Below, in pieces: positions 10,980 to 23,545 of a DNA stretch of 64,000 nucleotides. The first letter of the stretch is position 1. Every line of letters starts with the position of its first letter. The stretch lies in NCBI GenBank assembly GCA_023213395.1, contig CM041465.1, positions 227,485,741-227,549,740 of the forward strand. The letters run 5' to 3'. The DNA is from Cycas panzhihuaensis (taxonomy: Eukaryota; Cycadophyta). Both the position numbers and the translations under genes were made by a program. The notes under the pieces were generated by a model, which saw nothing but the letters and a program-made list of their open reading frames with translations, had not been told where the DNA came from and ran no database searches.

Positions 10980-12986
10980 ACTATATTAGAGCTATTGTTG
11001 GCCACATTTCTCCACTAAGCTTATACGGAACCATAAATGTATCATCATTCACAAATTGTATGAGGTTGGGAGCTTATTTGAGGACTTTCTTTTGTATTAG
11101 AGAGCTTAAATTATAATATTTTATATGTTGCTATTTTTTTTTTTTTGTGAAAAAATTTTGAGGTGAAAATTATAGTTTTTTGAAGTCGTTTGGTTGTTGG
11201 AATAGCCTCAAAAGTATTGAAGGCCTAAAATTTTATGAAAAATTTAACCATTTTAGATTTTAATAAAATTTATCATGCAAAGTTATCTTTTCAAGAGGAT
11301 TATTTTTGTCTTCTAGAGAAGTTTTAGATTCAACCTGCAACAATAAGTTTTAGTTGAAATACAAGATCAAAATTTATGGATGAGTGACTTAAGGCACATT
11401 TTTCAATAAAATCCTTTAAATATGAGTTAAAAATATGAATTTTCTTTAAAGGGATCTAGTAGATTTATGTCTCTAGAGTATTTTGAGATAAATCTCATTA
11501 AATTTCATCCACCGGTTAATGAGATATTTATAGTTTTTTGGCGAATGTTGAATTTACCTCTGCAACTTCACAAAAAATACTGTGAGGGTGTTTTGGATAG
11601 TTTTTTAGCTATTTTTAGAGATAATGTAGAAGAAAAAGTTGATGTACATGTTAAGATAAATACTTTAACATATTGAAGTTTAGATTCTGAGACAGTAAAT
11701 CTGACAAGATTATGCTTTTGTATTTTTTTCGAGCAAAACTTGTTTTATACCTTTTCATGAGTCTAACTTTACTATCTTATTAGAAATGACATTTTGAACA
11801 TTTTTTTCTTCTGTTATAAATTTAAATTCCATCATTTAGACCTCTATATTTGTAATTTTTAGAAAATTTTATCTATTTATTATTATTTATAAATTTTGTA
11901 AAAGAAATCATAAAATAAGACAAAATAACATGCATCTAGATTTAGAAAAATTAGCATTTTAGTGGCAAGTTGATATTCGTTTTAGTACTTGATAGCTTTT
12001 GTATTAAAAATTTTAAAAATATATTTGGAAACATTATATTAAAGCAAGGGAAACCTTATATTAGAAGCAACATTTAGTTTCTTTGCTAAATATAACATGC
12101 TCTTTCTATTTTTACACATAGCATAAAGTAACACATAGAGCAACAATAATGACAAGACAAGCATGAAATGTAAGCAAGCATATTTGACATATTTCTATTT
12201 CAGTTGTCAGTTATTCAGAAATAACTTACATTATTTCATAAAAGGAATCTCAATCGTACGACTTATATCACTAGTTTTTAATTTATGCATACACTCACCT
12301 TGGTTGAAATAAACTATAGTTGGTCAAAGTCTGGGCCCTATGGGAGGTGTGAGGGCCCTTAACTGAATAGTGTTGGAGGGATAAGTTAGCCATATCTATG
12401 GCCTTCAATCAAGGATAATCTTAATAACCATCTGGAAAAACTGAAAACTTTAATAAAGATTAAAGTATACCCAATCCAATATCTGTCATAGCCATGAGAT
12501 ATACATGTACCGTTTAACTCTTTAGATGAGGTATATAACTGCTCAGGATTATGAGTATATGGGCTCTACTATGACTTAAATTTTATCATCAAGCATAGGT
12601 GTGGGTATCACAGGTGAAGACCCTAATACATATACTAGAAGTTCCCTTAGGTATTAATGTCTCAACTACTTTGGGCTTGAGATAGAAATTTGGGTTTGAT
12701 CATACATCATATATCACACTTGGTTTTTAGTTGTGTGCACCCACATGTTAGTTTCCATATGGGCATAATTTTAATTTGATGATCACATGACACATTATTT
12801 ATCTTTGTGATCCTTATATTTCCATTTGTACATATCATCAAAGTCAGGAGTATTTTCCACAAGTGTTGGTGGCATATTATCATTGCTTGCTACTTAATCA
12901 TATTTCTCCCTGCTATACTAGATGTATCAGTCACACGTCTCAGTGGTATATACTTCTATCATCTCTTCTACTTCTTTATCATCACC
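10980..12986 (+). other. Copia-B leader, about 2 kb, no coding recognised
   Basis: This runs from the PBS to the first gag ATG. It starts with the mutated tRNA-Met PBS (actatattagagctattg). No LTR pair, inverted repeat or domain was recognised, although its length is unusual for a Copia leader. It may hide an unrecognised insertion or an intron. Short ORFs such as 11467-11676 and 12807-13037 match nothing I know. Confidence 0.4.
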
Positions 12987-14720
12987 ATGTCATCTCAATT
13001 CAAGTATAATGTCAACTACATATTGAAAGGTAAATAAAATTGGGATTTATGGTACACTAGAATTAAAAATACTATAAAGTCCTTTAGAGAGCCCACTTGA
13101 AGTCTACACTCATCATGTTAGATAATGTGACAATAATATTTTAGAGGCTAAAATTTTGATAGATTGGCAGAACAGTTTCTTCCCCAAACTTTTACAGGGA
13201 TTTCTAAGGGGGGCGGGAGCCTCCCTTGGTTGAGGAGGTGTGGGGAGAGTTAAAATGCCCCCCGCAAAGAGGGGATTCAAGGGCGATAGCCCCCAACCCA
13301 AAAAGCTAACACTGAAAATCATACTAAATTATAAAGAAAATTAGGGTCGTTTGCTCAAAATACCCTAGATTCTATGGTCAAGATTTGTGCCTTGTATGAT
13401 TCTCTCATATAGCCCGATTTAGGGGTGTTTCTTTATTATATTGATGGTGTTCAATGTATTGGATGTACTGTAAATAATTAAGTAGTTAGTTGTTGTTGCT
13501 ATAAGCATTCTGCTACAAATTGTGTATATTTCTCTATTCTTTGATAATAAAGATCAATACCTTTCCTGTGTGGATGTTTTTCTAGCACATTGCTAGGGTT
13601 TTACCACATCATATTGGGTGTATATATGATGCTTGGATTTCTTATTCATTTTATTGTATTATCTCTGGTTTTAAGAACTTGCATGTTAAATTCTAGTTTT
13701 GATTCTTGTAACTAGTTAAAAAATAGTTTAGATCTTGGTGGTGGTTTTAAATTATTAGGACCTTGTCTTCTCAACACATCATACCTGCAATAGCTACAAT
13801 ACCTGCTTTTGGCAGAACCACTCTAACAGCTCCCATAACTGTCACAGCTAAACTATAATAGGAGATTAATGATGGGAAGATTCATGCAGGTATTCTATTG
13901 GTGACTGATCATTCCCTACACAATCTAATTAATAAAGAGCAACATAATATATCCTGGAAGGTCCTTAAAGTTCTCAAGAAGAACTTTGATAGTAAGTCAG
14001 ACTTATAATTTGTTTATCTTGTTATGAAAATAAACAAATTAAAAATATAGAAAAGACGAGTTTATGAGACAATAAATATCTTTCGACCAATAAAATAGAT
14101 AATTAACAAAGATTTTAAGACCCACTGCATTAATTAGGCATTTTTGATCCAATCATGTCTACATATCTTTGATTATAAAAACTTGCTTAGAAGTCATCAA
14201 TCTAGTAGAACATTGAAGACACTCAACTTCAAAACACTTGTTGTAAAGTTTATAGAATTTGACAAGACCTTTGATATCAACTTTGTAGCCTCTGATTCTC
14301 TTCCAGAGACAACCTTTGAGGTGGAAGAAGAAGTTTTCTACACAAAGAATCAAGGTCCCTCTCATAGCAGAGGAAATAACTGAGTAAGAGGAAGAGAAAT
14401 AAATATAGAAAATTGGCCATAAAGTCAATAGTACCTTCAACATTAATAGCCTAAACAGTTTCAAGGCTAAGTACCACCTTTTAATGCAAGATAGTTAGGG
14501 CAGACCAATACATTAGGAACTAGAAATTAGATTATCATGTGTGAAAGGTGTAATAGGAAAGGACACCTTATAAAGGATTGTCATATACTTGCATATAAGT
14601 TACCTAAGTTTCAACATAAATATAAGGCTCATAATGTTGATGGAACATATGAAGAACAGTTTGGTGGCACACATTTTGCTCAAACACATATTCAAGGACT
14701 TAAGGGAAGAACCATTAATT
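12987..14720 (+). pseudogene. Copia-B gag (broken, split by a solo LTR)
   Basis: The capsid/nucleocapsid gene of Copia-B. ATG at 12987 opens MSSQFKYNVNYILKGK, then after a stop NWDLWYTRIK, the Trp-rich start typical of Copia gag (DUF4219-like). The solo LTR at 13116-13776 interrupts it. Past the LTR, gag resumes with KIHAGILLVTDHSLHNLI near 13875, SWKVLKVLKKNFD near 13960 and SCLHIFDYKNLL near 14150. An intact CX2CX4HX4C zinc knuckle (CERCNRKGHLIKDC) lies at 14540-14581. The chosen start is the first ATG giving the gag-like N-terminus. Multiple stops at Gln positions make it non-functional. Confidence 0.75.
13116..13776 (+). repeat. Solo LTR 1 (Copia-A family), plus orientation
   Basis: 661 bp beginning TGTTAGATAATGTGAC and ending TTCTCAACA, flanked by the 5-bp TSD catca (13111-13115 and 13777-13781). 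It aligns with the Copia-A LTRs at 24179 and 28859 over the whole length, including the GC-rich hairpin segment near 13200-13300. No internal sequence accompanies it, so it is a recombination product of a full element that had inserted into Copia-B's gag. Confidence 0.95.
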
Positions 14721-14814
14721 AAACAAAGAGGTATTTTGAAGCTTGTTATGGCTATGCCACTTGTGATATTGAATCACCAATGCAAAACCCCCTTAGAGTT
14801 GCAAATATCATAAC

Positions 14815-15270
14815 TTCAAATACCTCCTCATGGATCATGATTAAATGAGCAACGACATATAAACTATAATTGGGATCTATATCAAACTTTTGATTTCAGT
14901 GTATATGATGTCATTTACATGGTTGACAAATTCCAATAACTGGTTGAAGGTATTAGAAACATACACCTGAAACTCCTAAGCTTGAGGGACTTTATATTAC
15001 TTGATGTCTTGTACATCCCTAATCTGAAACAAAACCTACTCTCCTTATCCATTTTTATCTCCCATTGATTTAATCTTAGTATTACTATAAATGACCAAAT
15101 TCTTCAGGTTATTCACCCTCCAATAAATTAAGTGGTATTGACTAAAAAGCTTACTAGCAAATTATTTAAGTTAAATGATTTCATTTTTTGAAGCCAATTG
15201 TGCTCAAAGCCCTTGAGTTGATGAAGACTTTACTTTTAATACTATTTTGACACATCCTAAGCTATCCCTA
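14815..15270 (+). pseudogene. Copia-B protease region (very degenerate)
   Basis: The stretch SSWIM at 14826-14840, followed by bases aligning to the Asp-Ser-Gly-Ala site of Copia proteases at about 14840-14862, sits where protease is expected between zinc knuckle and integrase. The catalytic motif is lost through an indel and stops. The rest to 15270 has no clear domain. Confidence 0.45.
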
Positions 15271-16620
15271 GAAGCTCTTTGGCATACTCGCATGGGCCAT
15301 GTTCATATAAATTGACTTAGAAATCTTTATTATACCCTTACAGGTTTTCCCAAGTTCTTCTCTAAGCCCTTTAAATGAGAAGCATGTGTTGAGAAGATAA
15401 GGTCCTAAGAACCTAAAACTGCCATTAAGATCTAAACTATTTTGTAACTAGTTATAAGAATCAAAACTAAAATTTAATATGTAAGTTCTTAAACTAGAGA
15501 TAATATAATAAAATGAGTTAGAAAGCCAAAGCATCACATATACACTTGATATAATGTGGTAAAACCCTAGTAGTGTACTAGGGAAATATCCATGCAGGAA
15601 AGGTATTGATATTTATTATCAAAGAATGGAGAAATATACATAATCTATAGCAGAATGCTCATAGCAATAACAACCAACCACCCAGCTCTCCATAATACAT
15701 CCAATACATCGAACACCATCAACATAATGAAAAAACACCCTAAATAAGGCTATATGAGAGAGTTATAGAAAGCACAAATCTTGACCATAGAACTCCGAGG
15801 AAGTTTGGGAGGGAAACTGCGCTGCCAACCTGTCAAAATTTTAGCCTCTAAAATATTAGTCACATTATTTAATAGCATGTATCATAGCTAAATCTCATAG
15901 ACAACCCTTTACTGATAGTCAATGGAAATTAAGTCATCCTCTTCAATTGGTATACTCTGATCTATGCAGATCAATGTCCATTCCATCATTGAAGTAGAAA
16001 TTATATTACATGTATTTCATTAATGATTTTACCAGGAAAGTATTGGCTTTTCTGACCAGGAAATATGAGGCATTTAGTGTCTTTAAAGCTTTTAAAGCTC
16101 ACACTGAAAAGGAGTTAGGTTATCAGATTAAGTGTCTCTGAGTAGATAATGGTGGAGAATATAACTCTACTAAGTTTGAAACCTATCTACAAGACAATAA
16201 TATCAAGTATCATACTATAATAGCAGGCACCCCCTAATAGAATGGAGTTATCGAGCACATGAACAAGTTTATTATGAATATGACTCAAGTTATGTTAGTT
16301 TATAAAAATGTACCTGCTTACTTATGGATGGAAGTAATTTGGACAACTATTTATTGTATGAATACTGTCAGCCCAACTAAAGGAGGAAATTCTCCTAATG
16401 GAAAGTGGCCTGGATAGGCCCCCACTACCTACTACTTCAAAATATTTAGCTCAATATGTTGATGCCCATATACTGGATGAAGATAGAAATAAACTCCAGC
16501 CTATGGCACTTAAAGTTATCATTGTTGGATTACCTATAGACAAGAAAGGGTATAAGGCTTTATACCTTCATAGCAAAAAATTATCATCACTAGAGACATG
16601 GTACTTTCTAAAATAGAGGA
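15255..16620 (+). pseudogene. Copia-B integrase (broken, split by a solo LTR)
   Basis: Integrase of Copia-B. The N-terminal zinc region reads EALWHTRMGHVHIN at 15270-15312. It is cut at EAC (15382-15386) by the minus-orientation solo LTR, and resumes at 15875 with CIIAKSHRQPF and then VYSDLC. The core follows: FINDFTRKVLAFL near 16020, VDNGGEY (second catalytic Asp) at 16144-16164, then the TP-stop-QNGVIEH block (catalytic Glu) near 16230, and LWMEVIWTTIYCMN near 16330. Stops replace Gln or Trp. The two halves join exactly at the TSD gcatg. Confidence 0.85.
15387..15874 (-). repeat. Solo LTR 2 (Copia-A family), minus orientation
   Basis: 488 bp beginning TGTTGAGAAGATAAGG and ending GTCACATTATTTAATA, flanked by the TSD gcatg (15382-15386 and 15875-15879). 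It is the reverse complement of the LTR at 13116 but lacks most of the GC-rich middle part, hence its shorter length. It interrupts Copia-B's integrase. Confidence 0.95.
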
Positions 16621-17079
16621 TTAATTATTATAATTAAAGTCCAAAATACTGAACCACCATTATTATGATGCTACTCAGTATGATCTACAGACTCTAAAAT
16701 ATTGGGGGGGAGACACTCAAGAGTTACTCAAACTATTAGAATCTGATAATGGAGCCATAGAGGATAGTAGTTATAACTCTCAACCAATGAGTGTACATCA
16801 TGCACTATGATTCAAGAATAATAGAGTTGATAAAGGCAAAGTAGTGGCATATGGACTATGCTCCCCAGATGCATCAACATCCTCCTCAATAAATATGTAA
16901 AATGATCATTTTTAGGATCCAAATGAAGACCATGTAGTTGGAGAAATAAAGACCTCATTCCCAACTTAAGGTTCTAGTGAAGCCTGTCAGCTAAATAAGG
17001 ATATACAACCTAATGAGGTAGAAAAAATTGGTACTGGAATTGCTTACAGAGCCAAGATGAAATAATAGCTTTTCATTAA

Positions 17080-18660
17080 GTTAGAACTAGTAGAATTGCA
17101 TCTTGCTCTCAATGAAGAGCCTCTCTCATACTAAGAAGCTATAAAACACATGGCTTGAAGGAATGCCATAAATGAAGAGTATTAATCTCTTATAAAAAAT
17201 AATACATGGGAGCTTATCTACCTACCACTTGGAAGAAAGGTAGTTCGAAATAAATGAGTGTATAAAAATAAATACAGATATGATCGTACCCTTGAAAAAC
17301 ATAAGGCGAAGTTGGTAGTAAAGGGATTCATACAAAGAGAAGGCATTGACTATACTAAAGTATTTACACCTACAACCAAATAGCCCATAATTAGAACTCT
17401 TATGGCCTTGGTAGTTCAACAAGGCTGGAAGATTCATCAGTTCGATGTAAAAATCACATGTCTTAGTAGTGATCTTTAAGAAAAAATCTATATGGCTCAG
17501 CCTGAAGGATTTGAGATTATTAGTCTAAAGCATAAGGTGTGCAGGCTTAAAAGTCCTTGTACAACCTTAAATAAGCCCCTCATGATTAATTCACCAAGTT
17601 GTTAGAAAGAATGAGATAACTTGGATATGAGGTTTATGACTGCTAAGATATTGATGCAATATTATTCATCAAATACCAAAAAGATAAAGTCACTTATCTC
17701 TTAATCTTAGTGGATGTTATGCTTATAATAAGGAACATTGAATAGATAATTAGGCAACTAAAAAAGGACTTGGCTAAAACATTCGAATTGTCTGACCTTG
17801 GATTGATGAAATACTACTTGGGAATTGAAGTCACTAAAAAAGATAGAAAAATCTTTCTTTCTCAAGAAAAGTATATCAATGATCTTCTAACAAAGTTTTA
17901 GTTACAAGATGCTCAAACTATAACCACTCTAATGGAACATAATATCAAACTGATAGTTGATGATGATGATTAAGAGGTAGACACAACATTTTACAGATAA
18001 CTTGTAGATAGTCTCATCTATACTACTAATATAAGACCTAATATTGCATATTCTATTGATATTCTTGCTCGTTACATGACAAATTCTAAGTAGAATTACT
18101 GGTAGACAATAGTACGAGTGTTAAGATACCTTAAGATAACTAGAAAATATGGTCTATTGTATGAACCCAATTTAAAGCTTAAACAGTATGCATACATAGA
18201 ATTAGACTTTGTTAGAGATAAAGACATGGGGAGATCCATGTCTAGGTATGTAACATTTCTTAGAAAAGCACCAATATCATAGAGATCTAGATGGTAGAAT
18301 ATAATTGCTGATTCAACTGCTAAAGCTAAATATATTACTACTGCTGAGACCAATAAGGAGGTGATATGGCTTAATAAATTATTGGAAACATTGAATATCA
18401 CCTAAACAAGTCCTATTAGCCTTCATGTAGATAATCAATTAGTAATCCATATGGCAAAAAATCCTATATTTCATGATCGTATCAAACATATAAGTATGAA
18501 AGTTTAGAGGATTCAAGAACTAGTTCATTATTGTATAATTCAACTAGAGTACTACCCCACAACATATCAAGTGGTTGATATCTTCACCAAACTACTGCAA
18601 AAGGTGGAGTTTGAATAGTTTTGTAGGTAGCTCAATTTCAGGCCTCCATCTTCGACTGAT
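17080..18660 (+). pseudogene. Copia-B reverse transcriptase and RNase H (broken)
   Basis: The RT-RNase H of Copia-B. Landmarks: VKGFIQREGIDYTK near 17320, HQFDVKITCL (first RT Asp in FDV) near 17440, then IYMAQPEGFEI at 17488-17520. The active-site box appears at about 17701 as LILVDVML, where YVDD has become VDV, so the second aspartate is lost. LGIEV and IFLSQEKYINDLL follow at about 17820-17890. RNase H reads VLRYLKITRKYGLLYEP near 18120, then KYITTAETNKEVIWL near 18330, LHVDNQLVIHMAKNP near 18421 and DIFTKLLQKVEFE near 18580. There are numerous TAG/TAA stops. Confidence 0.85.
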
Positions 18661-18688
18661 TAGAAGAGATGACAACATGATTATCATA

Positions 18689-18795
18689 CTCCATTCCATT
18701 TGTGAAAATCCCTTGTGGGCGTGAAAGAATAAGAGTGAGTCTCTCCTCTATCCTATTTGTGAAAATCTCTTATGGGCATGGAAGGATAAGGGTTG
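18689..18795 (+). repeat. Two-copy tandem repeat of about 54 bp in Copia-B 3' region
   Basis: Both copies contain TTTGTGAAAATC followed by CTTGTGGGC- or CTTATGGGC-type text and an AAG-ATAAG stretch. It lies between the RNase H end and the polypurine tract. Confidence 0.7.
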
Positions 18796-19098
18796 TACTA
18801 GTCTTAGAAAATCAGAACTTATGAAAACCTAAAAAGACATGGGGGATGACCAAATGGTATATGGAGATTTAGCAAATCAAGCTGCACATTTAAGTTACTT
18901 GGCTATCAGGCTACATCAAGAGCCACCTTATCCATTTTGATTTAAGGGGTTATAGATCTTAGAAAGTTTATAGGTTTTTATTCCCCATGAGGGTTTTCCT
19001 ACAAAAATATCAATGTAATAATGAGGCTTAAATAAAGACCTCATAGAATATATTTTATCATAATGACCTTTTACCATTAAAGAGAGGGGGAGGGGGAT

Positions 19099-19404
19099 TG
19101 ATAGATGTTAATGCATTAAAGTCATTAGATTAATTATATAAATGTGACTTTAGGTTAGCTAAGTTACATAGTTAAATATAATTTCATTTACATTTAAGTA
19201 TAATTTTAAGATCATGTCATTAGGCAGGAAACTCTTTTGAAAACCCTAATGCACATTATCTATTATATAAGGCTAAATATGAAAGGGAGAGTCATAATTC
19301 TCACCTCTCATTTTTGTTCTCAATCTTGTTCTCTTCATTTTGCTCTTATTATATGCCATTATTTTAGTATGGCAGAGTGTGGTCACTAGATCCTTCACCC
19401 AACA
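19099..19404 (+). repeat. Copia-B 3' LTR
   Basis: 306 bp, TGATAGATG to ACCCAACA. It is preceded by the purine tract at 19081-19097 and followed by the TSD cttca (19405-19409). Confidence 0.95.
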
Positions 19405-19409
19405 CTTCA

Positions 19410-20250
19410 TGTCCTACCACATTTTCTAAGATGTCTTCAATAAACAAAATGAGAAATAGGTCCTTTTTGTTGCCTTATTCAAAGTTCTATAGCCTACATA
19501 GACTTTGAGCTTTATATTCTTTTTTAGTGCTAGAACTACTAGACTTACTTATTCACTATTCTCAACTTCAAATATGTAGACAACTTCCAATAGCTTGCCC
19601 AATTCCTCTTTCATATTTTCCTTGTACTTAGGATTTATATGATAGAGGTGTTGCCAAACATGCTTTGCTCCCTTAATCAATTTTATCCTATGTTCTCCCA
19701 ATTAGGGTGGTATGCCCTTTAAGTCCTGATAAGACTATGTGAAGACATCCTTATATTCTAAAAATAGGGTTGTGGCCTGTTGAACTATTTCTCTATCCAA
19801 ATAATCTCCCATAGAGATTATCTTAGGCTGCTTTTTTATACTAATATTTATCTATTGTATCTTTAACTGCTCACTTTGAACCATTTTACCATCTTGGTTC
19901 AACACATATACTAGAGTTCGGTTAATTGCTTATTCTCCATATTTAATAATGGAGTAATTTGATGGAAATTTATGTATATTTCTTGTATCTAAAATTTTCT
20001 TAGGATCAAATTTTGTAATGTTTATTTAAAAATAGTTTTGATCAACCTCCATTGTTTTAATTTTAAGTGTAGTTAAAATTCCTTGAATTTATTGATTGTT
20101 ACTCTAGTACATGAAAATTTTATAAAACTCTTTGGTTAGAAAATCCTAATCCACCAATTGTATTCTTTCGCAATGGTTATACCATATTGCTAAAAAGCCT
20201 TCAAAGGTTGTGTCTATCATTATACCCATTTAGTTTTTGGAATTTGATTT
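19410..20250 (-). pseudogene. Gypsy1 reverse transcriptase, N-terminal part
   Basis: RT on the right of Copia-B. Reading leftward from about 19640: LGKLLEVVYIFEVENSE then VSLVVLALKKN, then LNKATKKDLFLILFIEDILENVVGHE ending at the TSD. This matches the Gypsy RT fingers region (SxWVSPVVxVPKKxG ... RKLNKATKKDHFPLPFIDQ). The reading continues across Copia-B at 10668 as TFTNDFNNYNQI, proving the Copia sits in the middle of one gene. Confidence 0.8.
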
Positions 20251-20929
20251 TTAACCTAATTTTGCATAAATTTCTCTATATGAAATTTAGGGTTATCTAC
20301 ATTCCAAAATATTGGAAACTTTGTTTATTAATTATGAAATCTCGTCAAAAGGTTTCTTCTTAATTTATTCCATGATTTAAAATTATTATTATGAGTAGTA
20401 TACCATGAGAAAGTTTGTCTTATGAGGGATAATAGAAATATGCAATAAAAAAATTCTTCTTGCCTTTTATTCTTTATAATTTAGGTACAATATTATACAT
20501 GTTTTTTTTATTGGCCCCATTGGCCTTAGATTTTTTTTTAATTTATAGGAATTTCCTTAAAGCTTATATGTTACCTTGAAAATTTTGAATTTCTTCCTCA
20601 TCCTAGAGATTTGGAGGAAGTTATTTTCTTGAACTTTTTGTTATTTCTTGATTTTCTAAAAATATTAGCATATAATTCTAGCCTATAGTATGGAGTAGGT
20701 TCTGCATCGTCCCATGCATTCTATAAAGCCAATTCATCATGTATGATAATGATGCATTACTAGGCAATGCTAGTTACAACTGGTAGGCTATCTCTAAATA
20801 GGGACTTATTATAGGTTTTGTTCTTACAGTTATTGATGATGCTCATTTTTCATCCTTAATATTTTCAATATGGGGTTTATCTAATCAAAATGGTAGAATT
20901 ACAACCATGTTATCTGCTTTGAGTGTGAA

Positions 20930-21330
20930 AGTAAATTCTCCCCAGTCTTGAATGGCCTTGATTACTAAAAGACATGGTCTTCCTAGCAATGTAAGATAGG
21001 ATTTTCTTTTACTCTATATTTAGGGTACTGCAAAATCCGTCAAGATTGTGATTCCTACTATAGTGAGTAGAATATTCATCAATGCTCCTATAAGTTTAAC
21101 CTAGAGTTGGTTAGCCAATATAATTGAATAATCTGAGGCAACCTCTTTTGGCCCTCTTAGATCTATCCAAGAAGATTCAAATGTATATTAATTCTTAATC
21201 CACTATCTATAAATGTTTTACATAATGTTGTTCCAAAAATAACCATTGGAACTCTATAATATATCCCCTTATCCTTAGTTACTCCCATCATAGGCTTTTT
21301 AATATTGTCTATAATTAATTATTGAAAATA
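20930..21330 (-). pseudogene. Gypsy1 protease region (broken)
   Basis: A retropepsin-like region. Reading leftward, TLCKTFIDSGLRIN near 21215-21190 carries the Asp-Ser-Gly catalytic triad, and LLGRPCLLVIKAIQDWGEF near 20980 is the usual post-protease LGRPWL motif. Frames differ between the two blocks. Confidence 0.65.
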
Positions 21331-21699
21331 ACCATCTTCCTACCATTTAAATATTGTAGAAATATGAATTGAGACTCATAATTCTATTAATAAATCTGTA
21401 ACAACCTAAAGTCTTTGCCATGGGTTCATACCTTTCCTAAATTAGGAACTTCAATAACTATTATTCTCTTGTACATTTGACCTTTAAATCATTATTCCTA
21501 TAGAAGCTCTTCTTATTAAACCCCACCTATTGTATCCTGAAGGATTTTTACAGCTTCTTGGATTCTATGTTTTTATATTATTAGATATAGAAAAGTATCT
21601 CCCATAGGCATTGTGGTTATCTTGTCACTCTGTATTTGTAATTGAACTGACATATCCTTATCTAGAATGACTATGATCAAATTGGCATTTTATAATTTA

Positions 21700-23460
21700 T
21701 TTTTTGGATAATTTATCCACTAGTGATATACTAGTCCATACTCTTCACATATGAAGTTGCCTCCTTTTTCCTCTAATGAGTAGTTTGATCTAAAGTAACT
21801 CCATCTTTGATATAAAAAATAATGGACTAGTTTCATCTTACCTTTGTATTATTTTCTTGATCTTTCTACTTTCTAAAAGAATATATTATAAATTTCATTG
21901 TTTAGTTAGGAGAAGCATTCTCATATATTATAGTTAACTTTCTTATAATACTCACATAATTTTGTCAATTCATTATGCTCATTCTTCAAATAACCTTATT
22001 GATTGCAAGGTAGGGGCCACCAAATATTGTCTTGAGATTTTTTAAAGTATAATCTGACTAATTCTACATGCAATTTCTCCACTTCCTAATTCTATTATAT
22101 ATTTATAGACATTGATACTAATGGTTTTTACTTCAATATCAATACCTCTTTTTTCAATGCTTTAATATCTAGATTCATTCCTATATGGAGTGTTGGTGTA
22201 TTATGTTAATTGTTTGTTACCCATAATTATGTCCCCATTTGTGGCACTTGGAAAAAATTTGGTCCCATTTATAAAGATTATTGCATTGTCAACTGAGAGT
22301 ATGTTGTCTTCATTTGGTTTTCAAACTTGAAAGCTAGTTCCTGCACTTGTTCATAATTATTCATTGGATGCAGGATGACTTTATCTCATAATTATAAGAT
22401 TAATCCTTGCACAAAATATTTTATTGCTAGCATAGGATTAATTGCCATAGTTAATTATATTTTGTTCATTATGACCCATATTCGTCCATTGAAGTCATTC
22501 ATCAATTTACTATGATATTACTTTATTTATTCCAAAGCCTGAAAAATAGCCATTGGGTCTCTTAGCTTTTGGAAACGGTCTAAAAATTGATCTTGAAGTT
22601 GATCTCATGATAAATTCTACGATATTACATATCGAAAACCAATCTCCACTCCTCATAATGTATAAAAGAATCAAGATTTTATGTAATCGAGATCTACAAT
22701 TCTTTTAATTTGTAACATATTTTTGAATAACACCAAATGATCTCTTAGATCCATGGATCTTTTAAATTGTAGATTTGAGAAAGTAGAGTCATTTTACACA
22801 ATGATATAAGATCCTATAAGTCTTGCTCTATTTCCTTGACCTACTCTACTCGGTGGTTGATTTCCACCTTAGCTTCTATTGGTGAAGAGTGATTGATTCG
22901 ATTATGGACCTCCACCACCTAGGTTACCTCCTGGTGGTGAACTACCATCTCCCATACTTCCAATTGGATTTGATATTGATGACTTAAAGAGAGGATTTAA
23001 AATATAACTTAGTGGAATTCTCACTTCAAGCCAATAGTGATTCTAACCCTTATTTGTTGCATTGTATAATTCCAATTCAATCAAATTGCCTTTACTTGCT
23101 TGGGATGTTGTTTCTTCCTGAGGTTCCTCTTCGACCAATAATGCTTCATCTACTACTTATTTCTATAGTCCTTCTTCAATAGGATCCTCTTCTAATACAT
23201 ACCCTTGGTGTCCTATAGTCTGCATTACTTTTTCTTTGACATATTCTTTAGTTATCTCAACGTTTACCTCCTTATGTATTTCACATTCAATACTTGGCTT
23301 TCTTCTTCCTATTGAGTTAGCAAGTGGTAATCTCTTCACTTGTTTCTTTGGCATGATTACAAATCTTAGCTTTTGTATTCCTACTTAGAGTTCATCTTTC
23401 TCCTAACGCTCCCCATGTTCATGATATGATTCTACTTTATCCCTAGATGGCATGGAAGAG
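21700..23460 (-). pseudogene. Gypsy1 gag (broken)
   Basis: The gag of Gypsy1. It begins near 23450. An open piece at 23354-23163 is basic at the start (MPKKQVKRLPLANSIGRRK) and then acidic. A Gly/Pro-rich linker follows near 22930, and then the retrotransposon gag domain (DQFLDRFQKLRDPMAIFQALE near 22580, ELAFKFENQMK near 22310). A zinc-knuckle remnant near 21740 reads C-x2-Y-x4-H-x4-Y, in which two cysteines have become tyrosine by G-to-A change. Stops are frequent and there are several frame changes. The start codon is not certain. Confidence 0.65.
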
Positions 23461-23545
23461 GTCCCAGATTACTTACTTGGCCTTTCCTATTATGGCTTCT
23501 TTATTCACCATTCCTTCCAAATTCATTTGGGTAATAGAATTAATG

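Larger units (their letters stand above)
10674..19404 (+). mobile_element. Copia-B: Ty1/Copia element nested in Gypsy1
   Basis: A plus-strand Copia of 8,731 bp, about 7.57 kb without the two solo LTRs inside it. It has 306-bp LTRs at both ends (10674-10979 and 19099-19404), flanked by the TSD cttca. The LTRs start TGAT and end ACCCAACA, and a polypurine tract (gagagggggagggggat) precedes the 3' LTR. By eye about 34 of 306 LTR positions differ, mostly transitions, so it is an old insertion. Order is gag, protease, integrase, RT, RNase H. All are heavily interrupted, mainly by TAG/TAA at Gln or Trp codons. Confidence 0.95.
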
